A stretch of 64,000 nt of DNA, taken from assembly GCF_000282115.1 (NCBI RefSeq), contig NZ_AKJY01000032.1, positions 1-64,000 on the forward strand, written 5' to 3'. The position numbers and the translations under genes were made by a program. This document shows positions 7,846-17,106 of this stretch, piece after piece. Positions within the stretch are counted from its first letter, which is position 1, and every line of letters starts with the position of its first letter. The notes under the pieces are model-generated. The model was not told the DNA's origin and did no database searches. It saw nothing but the letters and a program-made list of their open reading frames with translations. Source of the stretch: Chryseobacterium populi. Its GTDB lineage: Bacteria; Bacteroidota; Bacteroidia; Flavobacteriales; Weeksellaceae.

Positions 7846-10665
7846 TTGAAAAAGGTTATCAGTATTTGTCTTATTTTGTTTGTGAGTGCGGAGATTTCCG
7901 CACAAAAAGACAGCATCTCTATTGAAGCCAAACTGTCTTCAGATAAAAAGACGCTGGAAATAAAGCAGGAACTTGTTTATTATAACAACTCCGGGAAAGA
8001 TTTAAGTACGATAAAGCTTTTAAACTGGGTTGCAGCCTATAAGAACAGGAACACTTCATTGGTGTACAGAAAGCTGGAAGACAGGAATAATGATCTTCAT
8101 TTTGCAAGACCTGAAGAGCAGGGTAAGCTTTTGCATTTGGAAATTAAAAGTTCCGTTGACCAGGCTATTTCTGTAGACAATCTTTCAGGAGAAAATCTTT
8201 TTGTTCCTTTAAATGAGGCTTTACAACCCGGTAAAAGTGTAAAACTACAACTGCAGTATCAGATACAGCTGCCTGATAAAAAATTTACCGGCTACGGAAT
8301 ATCTGATGAAAATATAGCTTTAAAATATTTCTTTATTGTTCCGGACCGTTTTGATCCGGACAATATTTCTGAAAGAAACTACCATGACATTGAAGAATCG
8401 GTAAGTTTCAATACCTACTGGACCATTAATTTCAATCTGCCTGAAAAATATTTTGCAGAAAGTAACCTCCAGCAGGTACAGGCTCATTCTTTTAAAGGAT
8501 ACCTTGATTCAGATCCCGAGTTCCTAATCTCTCCTAATGAGCTTCCATCAGTAAAAATCAATACCGGAGATATTAATACAGAAGTCTATTTCGGGTATAA
8601 ATTAAGTCAGCGTGAGAAAGAAAATTTAGAATTTTATCTCCCGTTACATTTAAAATTTATCAAAGAAAAAATAGGTTTTGTTCCTGACCGGATGTTTATT
8701 TCCGATAAGTTCAGGGCCAAAGAAGACTTTTTCGGGAATAATGACATCACGTTCTGGAAATTTAAATTCCAGCTATTTACCGATGCTGAGAAAGCAGATC
8801 TGGATTATTTCGGAATCGTCGCAAAAAAAATTCTTGATGAAAGTATTATTACAGATAAGCAAAATAACCACTGGTTTAAAAACGGGTTGAAATCTTATCT
8901 GGAAATTCAATACCTGAAAAAATTCTACACCGAAACAAAATTATTGGGAAGCCTTCCTGAAGCCAGGATTTTTGGGGTAAAACCTTTAAAATTATTCCAT
9001 GCTTCAGAAGTAAAGCTGATCGATCGCTATGGCTTGGCCTATCAATACATCATGTCTCAAAACCTTGATCAGAAAATTGATGAAAAATTTGCAGTTCTGA
9101 GCAACTTTAATGAAATGGCTGTCAGCAGTTTTGAAATGGGAAGCCTGTTCAACTATTCTGCGGATAAAATGGGATATGAAAATTTCGATACTCTCGTAAA
9201 AAATTACATCGCTAAAAATACCGATCAACAGATTGATCCCAAAGATTTCCTGAAAGAACTCTCGGAAAGAGATAAAAGAACAACCTATCTGGCAGATTTC
9301 TTAAAGCAGAAAAACAGGGTTAATTTCAAATTAAAAAAATTCAGGAAAGAGGACGATTCTTTACATATTAAAATCTATAAAAATACAGATCTCCCGATTC
9401 CGGTTAAGCTGGAAACCAAGACAAAAGAAGAGGAAAAGGCAGACTATTGGGTAGAGACCGATGAAAATGAAAGAACGAAAATATTTTCAGTTCCTGCATT
9501 GGATATTTATAAAATCACCCTGAATGATGATTATATTTTTCCGGAATCAAAATACCGGGATAATTTCTCCTATGCAAAAGGGCTTTTCTCCAACGCAAAA
9601 AAAATTAAGTTTAAATTTATAAAAGACATTCCCAATCCGGAGTTTAATGAAATTTATATCAGTCCGAAAATCCGTTTTAATAATACCTATGATAAATTCC
9701 TTTTCGGGCTTAATTTCAAAAACCAGTCGTTCTTCGATCAGAAATTCCTTTATTCGGTAACTCCAATGTACAGCTCAGGTACAGGAAAACTAACGGGGTC
9801 GGGCTCAGTAGCCTATTCTTTTTTACCTGCTGAAAGTATTATCCGGAGCCTGACATTTGGCGTTTCGGGCTCATACTTCCATTATGATTATGGTTTGGCT
9901 TACAGAAAGGCCTCCATTTTCTCAAATATCAACTTCAGGAAAGATCCGAGGAGCACCGTAAGCAGAGGATTCAGTGTGAGTTATAATTATCTTGAAAGAG
10001 ATCTGAGTCCCCAGATGATCATCAATCAGGACTATGATAAGTACAACCTTTGGAGTGCAGGGTACGGATACACCGATAGCCAGATGATTCATGAGAAGAG
10101 CCTGAGTGTAAGTACGCAAGGAATGGAAGATTTTAATAAAATAACTGCCGAAGGTTTTTACAGATGGGAATTTGCTCCTAAACAAAAATTAAGTTTAAGA
10201 CTTTTTGCAGGATATTTTGTAAGAAATGATACCCGGAACAATACTTTCAATTATGGAATCTCCAGAGTTTCGAATTATTCTTTCTCCTATAATCTTTTAG
10301 GTGAAAGTGCGAGCAGCGGACTTCTGTCACAACAGTTCATTCTCGCAGACGGAGGTTTCAAATCATTTATTCCCGGAAGTGTCAACCAATGGATTACATC
10401 TTTCAATGTAGATTCAAGTGTCTGGAAAATATTTCATGTCTATGCAGATGCCGGGATTTATAAAAACAAAAATAACCCTACCCAATTTATCTGGGATAGT
10501 GGAATAAAATTAAGGCTGATCCCCGATTTTCTTGAGATTTATTTCCCAATACAGTCTTCTCTAGGTTTCGAACCTTCTTTTAAAGACTATGCAAAAAGAA
10601 TACGCTATACTCTGGTACTGAACTTAGGATCAATCATTAACGCGGCAAGAAGAGGATGGTATTAA
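7846..10665 (+). CDS. Outer membrane protein: inactive M1-peptidase-like domain fused to a beta-barrel
   Basis: 939 residues from a TTG at 7846 (MKKVISICLILF... signal peptide ending in ISAQ). Residues about 20-230 look like the beta-saddle of M1 aminopeptidases (long alternating strands); about 265-500 are helical and include WFKNGLKSYLE at 343-353, which resembles the WLNEGFAxYLE helix of M1 enzymes. The zinc motif HExxH is missing: the expected place reads VAKKILDES, and the third zinc ligand Glu is replaced (KNG for NEG). So it should not be a metallopeptidase. From about 570 to the end there are repeated amphipathic strands and a C-terminal barrel end. Role unknown; perhaps peptide binding at the surface. 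The fold assignment is my inference. Confidence 0.65.
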   Translation: MKKVISICLILFVSAEISAQKDSISIEAKLSSDKKTLEIKQELVYYNNSGKDLSTIKLLNWVAAYKNRNTSLVYRKLEDRNNDLHFARPEEQGKLLHLEIKSSVDQAISVDNLSGENLFVPLNEALQPGKSVKLQLQYQIQLPDKKFTGYGISDENIALKYFFIVPDRFDPDNISERNYHDIEESVSFNTYWTINFNLPEKYFAESNLQQVQAHSFKGYLDSDPEFLISPNELPSVKINTGDINTEVYFGYKLSQREKENLEFYLPLHLKFIKEKIGFVPDRMFISDKFRAKEDFFGNNDITFWKFKFQLFTDAEKADLDYFGIVAKKILDESIITDKQNNHWFKNGLKSYLEIQYLKKFYTETKLLGSLPEARIFGVKPLKLFHASEVKLIDRYGLAYQYIMSQNLDQKIDEKFAVLSNFNEMAVSSFEMGSLFNYSADKMGYENFDTLVKNYIAKNTDQQIDPKDFLKELSERDKRTTYLADFLKQKNRVNFKLKKFRKEDDSLHIKIYKNTDLPIPVKLETKTKEEEKADYWVETDENERTKIFSVPALDIYKITLNDDYIFPESKYRDNFSYAKGLFSNAKKIKFKFIKDIPNPEFNEIYISPKIRFNNTYDKFLFGLNFKNQSFFDQKFLYSVTPMYSSGTGKLTGSGSVAYSFLPAESIIRSLTFGVSGSYFHYDYGLAYRKASIFSNINFRKDPRSTVSRGFSVSYNYLERDLSPQMIINQDYDKYNLWSAGYGYTDSQMIHEKSLSVSTQGMEDFNKITAEGFYRWEFAPKQKLSLRLFAGYFVRNDTRNNTFNYGISRVSNYSFSYNLLGESASSGLLSQQFILADGGFKSFIPGSVNQWITSFNVDSSVWKIFHVYADAGIYKNKNNPTQFIWDSGIKLRLIPDFLEIYFPIQSSLGFEPSFKDYAKRIRYTLVLNLGSIINAARRGWY

Positions 10666-10721
10666 AAAAACAACGGTGTAACCACAGCTGTTTTTCAGAT
10701 TATTTGTAATAAATCCTGATG

Positions 10722-11582
10722 TTAATCCTTTAATATTTTCTGAGAGACAGGCTCATTATTAATAGTACCCGTAACGATATAATTTCCCTTTTTCAGATCG
10801 GAAACATCCAGATTGAAAATACTCTTAACTCCAGCTTTTTTAACAACCTGTCCGAACATATCATACACTTTCACATTTTTAACAACTGTCCCGAAAACAA
10901 TCTCATTATCTTTCACAAAAGTATTTTGAATAAACAGAGGGTCGGACACAACATCCAGATCTGAAACGGCTAACGAAGCTCCTGAAGAATTAGTTGGCGA
11001 TGCTGTTACGATTGAAAAATCCACTACATTATTATTCGTATCTCCGGACATTCGGGTTATTGATGTAGTGGTAGTAGGTGATGGTGCAGCTCCTGCCCCT
11101 TCATACTGGTCAGCAGTTCCATATCCTACAAAATCCAATACATTACTGCTTGCAGGAGATGTTACCTGTGTATTATCAGACGCTAAAACCACTTTCCCGG
11201 AAGTAACCGCGATTCCGATTCCTATGGACGGATTGGGAGTTCCATTAAAATTAATCACTGTCGTCGCAATAAAATCAGGTGTAGGGAGATTAACCGTTCC
11301 GCCACCACCGGTAGCTTCCTGTATTAAATACGTTTGTCCCGGAGTTAAGGTTATCCCAGGTAAATTATGATACTGGGTAAATGTGGCTGTTGCAGCTGCA
11401 TACTGTATCGTTGCTCCGGACAGGGAAACTGTAGTGGAACCGATATTTTTTAATTCTATAAAATCATTCTTTAAAGTAGCACCGGAATTTCCACCGCCGC
11501 CGTAAATTTCATTGATAACAATCTGTGCATTCGTCAATGCAATTGCGGAAAACAATCCAAGAATAGTAAAAATTTTTTCCAT
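10722..11582 (-). CDS. Secreted lamin-tail-domain protein with type IX secretion sorting tail
   Basis: 286 residues. A Sec signal peptide ends at LTNAQ; the mature protein begins IVINEIYGGGG, the typical start of a lamin-tail (LTD) domain, with DFIELKN and LTPGQTYLIQE strands to about residue 160. After a Ser/Thr linker, the last 70 residues form a type A sorting domain of the type IX system (VKVYDMFGQVVKK, then LKKGNYIVTGTINNEPVSQ). Such tails direct export across the outer membrane and anchoring or release. LTD domains are found in secreted nucleases and surface proteins; here there is no enzyme domain. The tail is close to that of the next gene. Role: binding or adhesion, unproven. Confidence 0.85.
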   Translation of the reverse strand: MEKIFTILGLFSAIALTNAQIVINEIYGGGGNSGATLKNDFIELKNIGSTTVSLSGATIQYAAATATFTQYHNLPGITLTPGQTYLIQEATGGGGTVNLPTPDFIATTVINFNGTPNPSIGIGIAVTSGKVVLASDNTQVTSPASSNVLDFVGYGTADQYEGAGAAPSPTTTTSITRMSGDTNNNVVDFSIVTASPTNSSGASLAVSDLDVVSDPLFIQNTFVKDNEIVFGTVVKNVKVYDMFGQVVKKAGVKSIFNLDVSDLKKGNYIVTGTINNEPVSQKILKD

Positions 11583-11736
11583 GATAATACAATTTTATGT
11601 GATTTATTTAATAATAATACAAAAATAATACCATATTTTTAAATTAAATCAATCAACAAATGGATATCTATGAATAATACTCAATTTAAATTTTTAAACA
11701 AATCTTAGCATTATTATCTTATTAAAGGGCATAAAA

Positions 11737-11769
11737 AAACTGCTGCTTTAATAAGCAACAGTTTTTAAT
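11737..11769 (-). terminator. Rho-independent terminator after the carbohydrate-binding-like gene
   Basis: AAACTGCTGCTT pairs with AAGCAACAGTTT (one mismatch) around TAAT. On the minus strand it lies 20-50 bases after the stop at 11788 and is flanked by a T run. Confidence 0.7.
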
Positions 11770-11787
11770 TTTAAAAATCTATTGATG

Positions 11788-12567
11788 TTAATCTTTCAAA
11801 ATTTTCTGAGAAACAGGCTCATTGTTTATAGTGCCTGTAACGATATAGCTTCCTTTTGCCAGTTCAGCAACGCTTAATGTTTCATTTTCTTTTACAGAAG
11901 CCGTTTTTACAACCTGACCAAACATATTGTAAACTTTTACATCTTTCGCTTGAGCTCCGAAAGTGATTCCGTCATTTTTTACGAAAGTATTTTTGATAAG
12001 TCTATATTTTGAAGGAGCAACTTCTCCTACTGCCAGAGTTCCTGTAGTTACAGAAAAATCATCAAATGCAGCCAATGTAGCATTGTTATATGCTCTTACT
12101 GCTAATTGGAAAGTAGTTACATTAGCCGGCGCAGTTACATTCACAGTATGCAAAGTCCAGGCTGATGCAGTTGGAAGATATAAGTTGTTAGGTCCTCTCA
12201 AAGGATCATCCGCTGCAGTAGCTCCTTGATAGATAATTGTTCCTCCGGCATCCTTATAATTGCTCCAGATTCTGGCATCAGTACCATCACCTGTTGCTTT
12301 ATACCAAAAAGAAATTGTATAAGTATTTCCTGCAATTACCGGAAACTCCTGATAAAAACCCGTAGTAGCTGTAGCATTAATATATTGTGCAGAATTTGAT
12401 CCATTATGTCCATCTGCTGCCACTAATGTTGGTGCCTGATAACCATTGATTGGTCCTGCAGCCCATCCGGTTAATCCATTATCAAAAGATGGATTAGCTA
12501 CTAAGTTTTGTGCAAACATACTTGTTGAAACCAGTACAAATCCAATAAAAGAATAAAACTTTTTCAT
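11788..12567 (-). CDS. Secreted carbohydrate-binding-module-like protein with type IX sorting tail
   Basis: 259 residues. Signal peptide ending FAQ, then NLVANPSFDNGLTGWAAGP, the classic start of jelly-roll carbohydrate-binding domains (CBM4/9-like) with the Trp and the later segments TYTISFWYKATG and FQLAVRAYNNATLAAFDDFSV. The domain spans about 22-180. The C-terminal 70 residues are a type IX sorting domain ending in the same 12 residues (NNEPVSQKILKD) as the neighbouring lamin-tail protein. There is no catalytic domain, so a glycan-binding surface or secreted protein is likely. It has its own terminator at 11737 and is therefore probably a separate transcript from its neighbour. Confidence 0.85.
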   Translation of the reverse strand: MKKFYSFIGFVLVSTSMFAQNLVANPSFDNGLTGWAAGPINGYQAPTLVAADGHNGSNSAQYINATATTGFYQEFPVIAGNTYTISFWYKATGDGTDARIWSNYKDAGGTIIYQGATAADDPLRGPNNLYLPTASAWTLHTVNVTAPANVTTFQLAVRAYNNATLAAFDDFSVTTGTLAVGEVAPSKYRLIKNTFVKNDGITFGAQAKDVKVYNMFGQVVKTASVKENETLSVAELAKGSYIVTGTINNEPVSQKILKD

Positions 12568-12716
12568 AATCTATGATTTTAATTATTAATAATTTAGGTA
12601 ACAAAATTAAGGCAATTTTTATAGGGAAAACAATAATTAGATTAATTTTCTGTTAATAATACTAAACCTGTCCTCATTAACATTTTTTAGTTATTTTTAC
12701 CAATTATTTAGAGGGT

Positions 12717-15700
12717 TTGCGGAATTTTATTCTTATATTTTTGTTAATTTTCATGGGCACATTTTCAGCTGATGCCCAGATTTTCACGTGGAAAAACCCA
12801 AACATTCCTCAGGATACCATAAAGAAAGACAGCGTTCTTGCATCCATGCTTGAACAGGATATTTTCGCTAAAGACACCCTAGATTTTGTAAAGACCAGAA
12901 ACCGGGTTATTATAGATGAAGCTGTATTGGCTAAAAATGATAAAAAAAGATTTTTAGGTGAATTAAATTCCAAAGGTTCTATCATCCGTGGGATAACGTT
13001 TGGTAATAATCAGGGGCAGTCTGTACAAAGCTCAATGGATCTTCAGATTTCCGGAAGGCTCTCTAAAGATGTTACCATTTTAGCCAGTATTTCAGATCAC
13101 AATTTACCGATTCAGGCTGACGGATATACTCAGACTCTGGAGGAGTTTGATAAAATCTACATGCAGTTAAACATCAAGGATAAATCTATTCTGAGGGCAG
13201 GACATCTTGATTTGGTTGAAGCTAAAAATTATTTTGCAAAATATCAGCGCCGAAGCATGGGACTTGAATTCCAGACTGAATTCGGAAAGGAAAATAAAAC
13301 TTTCGTTGATGTATCTATGGGTGTTGCACGAAGTGAATTTCACAGAGTCCGTTTTCAAGGGGTTGAAGGAAATCAGGGGCCTTATCGTTTAACCGGTAAA
13401 AACGGGGAACAATTTATTACCCTGATCTCGGGATCAGAACAGGTATTCATTGACGGTATCCTGATGAAACGTGGAGAAAACCAGGATTATGTAATTAATT
13501 ATAATACCGGTGAGGTTACTTTTACCAGTTTCAGGCCTATTTTCCAGCAAAACTTCATCACCATCTCTTATAATTATACCAACAGAAATTATTCAAGATA
13601 TTTATTTACCGGAAAGATTGAGCATAAGCGGGAAAAAATGAAAATTGGTTTAAACTGGTTCATGGAAAATGACAACAAGAATGCCCCCCTTTCTTTAAAC
13701 CTTTCCAAAGAAGATGAACAGATTTTAGCAGATGCCGGAAATGATCCCAATTTGATGTACGCTCCTTCAGCAGTTGTAACGGAATATGATGTAAATAAGA
13801 TATTGTACAGACTTGTGGCCGGCCCTCAGGGAAATTATTATGAATTCTCAACGGATGCCAACCAAACACTTTATCAGGTCTCATATACTTATTTCGGGGC
13901 CAACCTGGGTGATTATAAACTTTCTCAAACCACTAATAACGGCCGCGTTTTTGAATATACAGGTCCCAATATGGGAGATTACAGGGCAGTAAGAAAGCTT
14001 CCTTCACCTCAAAAATCCCAGGTTTATTCAGTAAATTCTGAATTTTTATTAAAAGAAGGTAAGATAGGAGCTGATTTCTCATTGAGTAATTATGATCTCA
14101 ATTTATTTTCTTCCAGGGATTCTGACCAGAATATCGGCTACGCGGGTCGTATTTACGGAAATAAAACCTTCACCAAAAACAACTGGAAGGGTACTCCAAG
14201 TTTTGAATACCAATATATTGATAAGCAGTTTCATATTCTGGACCGTATTAATGATGTGGAGTTTTCAAGAGACTTTAACCTTGCACAGGAATTTAATCAG
14301 AGAACACAAAACAGATTTATCTTCAGTTTTCTTAATAAATGGAATAATAAATCAGCTCTGAATTACCGCATTAATTATCTTGATGAGCAGGATTCTTATA
14401 AAGGGATAAAGAATGACCTGGATTTTGGCTGGATCAAAGGAAAGTTCTTTACAAAGGGTAATTTATCTTACCTGAGCACCAATGCAACGCTTCAGGATAC
14501 CAAATTCATACGTGGTGGGGTATCAACAGAATTTACAGGTAAAAAGGGCAGCTGGTCTCTCGGCGGAAGCATGGAGCACAATGAAAAGAAATACAATGAT
14601 ACTCAGCTGATGGACGTCACCAGTTTCAGCTGGAAAGAAATTTTTGTTCAGAAGAAAATCGGTGATAGTTCGCGAACCAAATTACTGGCAAAAGTGTATA
14701 TGAGAGATAATGACTCGGTGCGTGATAACAGGCTTCAGAATATGAATAATATTTTGGGGATCATGGCCGAAAGCCAGATTATAAAAACAGAGAAAACGAC
14801 TTTAAACGCCTTAATCCATTACAGAAAGTTCTTTTATCAGACTCCTGATACAGACATGACCCGAAACAATGATTTTGTGGTCGGAAATATTCTTTATAAT
14901 CAACAGCTTTTCAGAAACGGGATGCGCCTGCAGGCTTTTTATGAGCTTGGAAACGGGCAGGAGGCCCAGAGAGAGTTTCAGTATATTAAAGTAACGGACG
15001 GACAGGGTGTTTATAAGTGGACAGATTATAATGGTGATGGCGTGCAGCAGCTGGATGAATTTGAAATTGCTGAATATTCGGATCTTGCCCAATATATCCG
15101 GGTTTACACAAATTCTGTACGGTATATTCCATCCAATAAGAATAAGATCCAGCTGGCATTATTCGTTAACCCTTCTATTGTCTTTAATTCTGAAAACGGT
15201 TTTTTAAAACGCTGGAATTTCAATATCTCCTTAAATTCCCAGAATTCGTTCTACAAAAGGGATAAAGTTCTAGTTCTTAATCCGTTTGAGAAAAACAGTG
15301 ACCAGATTTTAAAAAATCAGAATATTCTTGCTTCCGTACAGTTTAATCCCACCGAAAAATCAGGATGGAACGGAAACTATCGTTATATATCCAATGACAA
15401 CCTCATCAATGCTAATTTCAGTAATGAAGAAAGAGAACAGACCTCTCATTTCCTTAATATCGGATATTGGTTTAATAAAGAATTCAGGATCGATTGGGAA
15501 AATTCGGTTCACGATATCAGAAACTCTTCGCAGTTGTTTCAGACAAGAGATTACAGGCTAAATAATTTTGAAACCAAACCTAAAGCCACCTACAAATTTA
15601 CTGACGCCATTCAGGCTGAGCTTTCATCGGCATATCGTGAGAAACAGAGAGTTGACGGCGAAGAATTGCTGAAAGCATTTGATGTTACCGGAACCATTCA

Positions 15701-15950
15701 ATGGGAACGCAAAAAAACATCCATCAGAGGAAACTTTTCTTTTATCAACAATGATTTTACCGGGAATAATTTCAGTATTGTAGGAAACCAGATGCTTGAC
15801 GGATTAAAACCCGGAAAAAACCAGGTCTGGAGTGTTTTCATTCAGCAGGCTATTAACTCTTTCTTACAATTAAACCTAAATTATGAGGGGAGAAATTTCG
15901 GTGACAGAACGATACATATCGGAAGTATGCAGGTTAAGGCTAGTTTCTAA
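12717..15950 (+). CDS. Large outer membrane beta-barrel protein with an EF-hand-like loop
   Basis: 1077 residues from a TTG start, with signal peptide ending TFSADAQ. The N-terminal 60 residues are periplasmic and charged. Then come conserved-looking segments SIIRGITFGNNQGQSVQSS and GHLDLVEAKNYFAKYQRRSMG, and a segment SEQVFIDGILMKRGENQDY followed by YNTGEVTFTS. From about 290 onwards the protein is made of alternating amphipathic strands with aromatic ends, consistent with a large barrel. Near residue 770 is DYNGDGVQQLDEFE, which fits the 12-residue EF-hand calcium loop. I know similar hypothetical proteins from flavobacteria but no established function. It is flanked by divergent secreted-protein genes, which have no obvious functional link. 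Confidence 0.7.
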   Translation: MRNFILIFLLIFMGTFSADAQIFTWKNPNIPQDTIKKDSVLASMLEQDIFAKDTLDFVKTRNRVIIDEAVLAKNDKKRFLGELNSKGSIIRGITFGNNQGQSVQSSMDLQISGRLSKDVTILASISDHNLPIQADGYTQTLEEFDKIYMQLNIKDKSILRAGHLDLVEAKNYFAKYQRRSMGLEFQTEFGKENKTFVDVSMGVARSEFHRVRFQGVEGNQGPYRLTGKNGEQFITLISGSEQVFIDGILMKRGENQDYVINYNTGEVTFTSFRPIFQQNFITISYNYTNRNYSRYLFTGKIEHKREKMKIGLNWFMENDNKNAPLSLNLSKEDEQILADAGNDPNLMYAPSAVVTEYDVNKILYRLVAGPQGNYYEFSTDANQTLYQVSYTYFGANLGDYKLSQTTNNGRVFEYTGPNMGDYRAVRKLPSPQKSQVYSVNSEFLLKEGKIGADFSLSNYDLNLFSSRDSDQNIGYAGRIYGNKTFTKNNWKGTPSFEYQYIDKQFHILDRINDVEFSRDFNLAQEFNQRTQNRFIFSFLNKWNNKSALNYRINYLDEQDSYKGIKNDLDFGWIKGKFFTKGNLSYLSTNATLQDTKFIRGGVSTEFTGKKGSWSLGGSMEHNEKKYNDTQLMDVTSFSWKEIFVQKKIGDSSRTKLLAKVYMRDNDSVRDNRLQNMNNILGIMAESQIIKTEKTTLNALIHYRKFFYQTPDTDMTRNNDFVVGNILYNQQLFRNGMRLQAFYELGNGQEAQREFQYIKVTDGQGVYKWTDYNGDGVQQLDEFEIAEYSDLAQYIRVYTNSVRYIPSNKNKIQLALFVNPSIVFNSENGFLKRWNFNISLNSQNSFYKRDKVLVLNPFEKNSDQILKNQNILASVQFNPTEKSGWNGNYRYISNDNLINANFSNEEREQTSHFLNIGYWFNKEFRIDWENSVHDIRNSSQLFQTRDYRLNNFETKPKATYKFTDAIQAELSSAYREKQRVDGEELLKAFDVTGTIQWERKKTSIRGNFSFINNDFTGNNFSIVGNQMLDGLKPGKNQVWSVFIQQAINSFLQLNLNYEGRNFGDRTIHIGSMQVKASF

Positions 15951-16047
15951 AAATTGAGAGCTGAGAACTTTATTGTCTATTACCTATAAATCATGTCTTC
16001 TTTTACACTCATAGATATTATCATATTTCCGGAAGTTTAGAATTTCG

Positions 16048-16055
16048 TAAATTTG
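16048..16055 (+). promoter_or_regulatory. -7 box TAAATTTG of dusB, near-leaderless
   Basis: Exact TAnnTTTG ending four bases before the dusB ATG at 16060, so transcription should begin at or within a base or two of the start codon. Confidence 0.65.
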
Positions 16056-16059
16056 CGCC

Positions 16060-17055
16060 ATGATAAAAATAGGCAATATAGAACTGCCGGAATTTCCGCT
16101 TTTACTGGCGCCAATGGAAGATGTAAGTGATCCTCCATTCAGACGCTTATGTAAAATGCATGGTGCAGATTTGATGTATTCGGAATTTATTTCTTCCGAA
16201 GGCTTAATCCGTGATGCCATCAAAAGCAGAAAAAAACTGGATATTTTTGATTATGAAAGACCTGTAGGAATTCAGATTTTCGGAGGTGATGAAGAAGCAA
16301 TGGCCATGTCGGCAAGAATTGTGGAAACCGTAAATCCTGACCTGGTAGATATTAATTTCGGATGTCCTGTAAAAAAAGTAGTCTGCAAAGGAGCAGGAGC
16401 AGGAGTTTTAAAAGATATTGACCTTATGGTACGCCTTACAAAAGCTGTGGTAAGCTCTACGCATTTACCGGTTACCGTAAAAACCCGTTTAGGATGGGAC
16501 AGCAATTCGATTAATATCGATGAAGTAGCAGAACGTCTCCAGGAAACCGGAATCAAAGCTTTAACCATTCATGCAAGAACCCGTGGACAAATGTACAAAG
16601 GTGAAGCAGATTGGGAACATATCTCAAGAATCAAACAGAATCCGAATATTGAAATTCCAATTTTTGGGAACGGTGATATTGATTCTCCGGAGAAAGCATT
16701 GGAATACAAGCAAAAGTACGCCTGCGACGGAATTATGATCGGTCGCGCCGCTATTGGATATCCATGGATTTTTAACGAGATCAAACACTTCTTCAAAACA
16801 GGTGAACATCTTCCGGAACCTACGGTTTTTGACAGGCTATTAGCAGTTCGTCAACATGCGGAATGGAGTACGGAATGGAAGGGTGAAAGATTAGGTTTGA
16901 TTGAAATGAGGCAACATTACAGTAATTATTTCCGTGGAGTTCCACACTTCAAAGATTTCAGAAAGAAATTCCTGGAAATATTCACTTTAGCTGAAATGGA
17001 TGTTTTAATTAAAGAAACCCAGGCATTTTACGAAGAATACCAGGAACAAGTATAA
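16060..17055 (+). CDS. dusB: tRNA-dihydrouridine synthase B
   Basis: 331 residues. FMN-dependent enzyme that reduces uridine to dihydrouridine in the tRNA D-loop. The TIM-barrel opens with LLLAPMEDVSDPPFRRL; the catalytic Cys is Cys102 in NFGCPVKKV, followed by KGAGAGVL; then VTVKTRLGW, HARTRGQMYKGEADW and FGNGDI, and the FMN-phosphate site GRAAIGYPW. The KKV after the catalytic Cys and the overall length fit the DusB subfamily. Transcript predicted leaderless. It converges on deoC and shares a bidirectional terminator at 17058. Confidence 0.95.
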   Translation: MIKIGNIELPEFPLLLAPMEDVSDPPFRRLCKMHGADLMYSEFISSEGLIRDAIKSRKKLDIFDYERPVGIQIFGGDEEAMAMSARIVETVNPDLVDINFGCPVKKVVCKGAGAGVLKDIDLMVRLTKAVVSSTHLPVTVKTRLGWDSNSINIDEVAERLQETGIKALTIHARTRGQMYKGEADWEHISRIKQNPNIEIPIFGNGDIDSPEKALEYKQKYACDGIMIGRAAIGYPWIFNEIKHFFKTGEHLPEPTVFDRLLAVRQHAEWSTEWKGERLGLIEMRQHYSNYFRGVPHFKDFRKKFLEIFTLAEMDVLIKETQAFYEEYQEQV

Positions 17056-17057
17056 AG

Positions 17058-17088
17058 AAAAACCATCAGAAAAACTGATGGTTTTTTT
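17058..17088. terminator. Bidirectional terminator between dusB and deoC
   Basis: AAAAACCATCAG pairs perfectly with CTGATGGTTTTT around AAAAA, giving A and T runs on both sides, so it can stop transcription from either gene. Confidence 0.8.
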
Positions 17089-17106
17089 ATGATTTCATTC
17101 AGGGAT

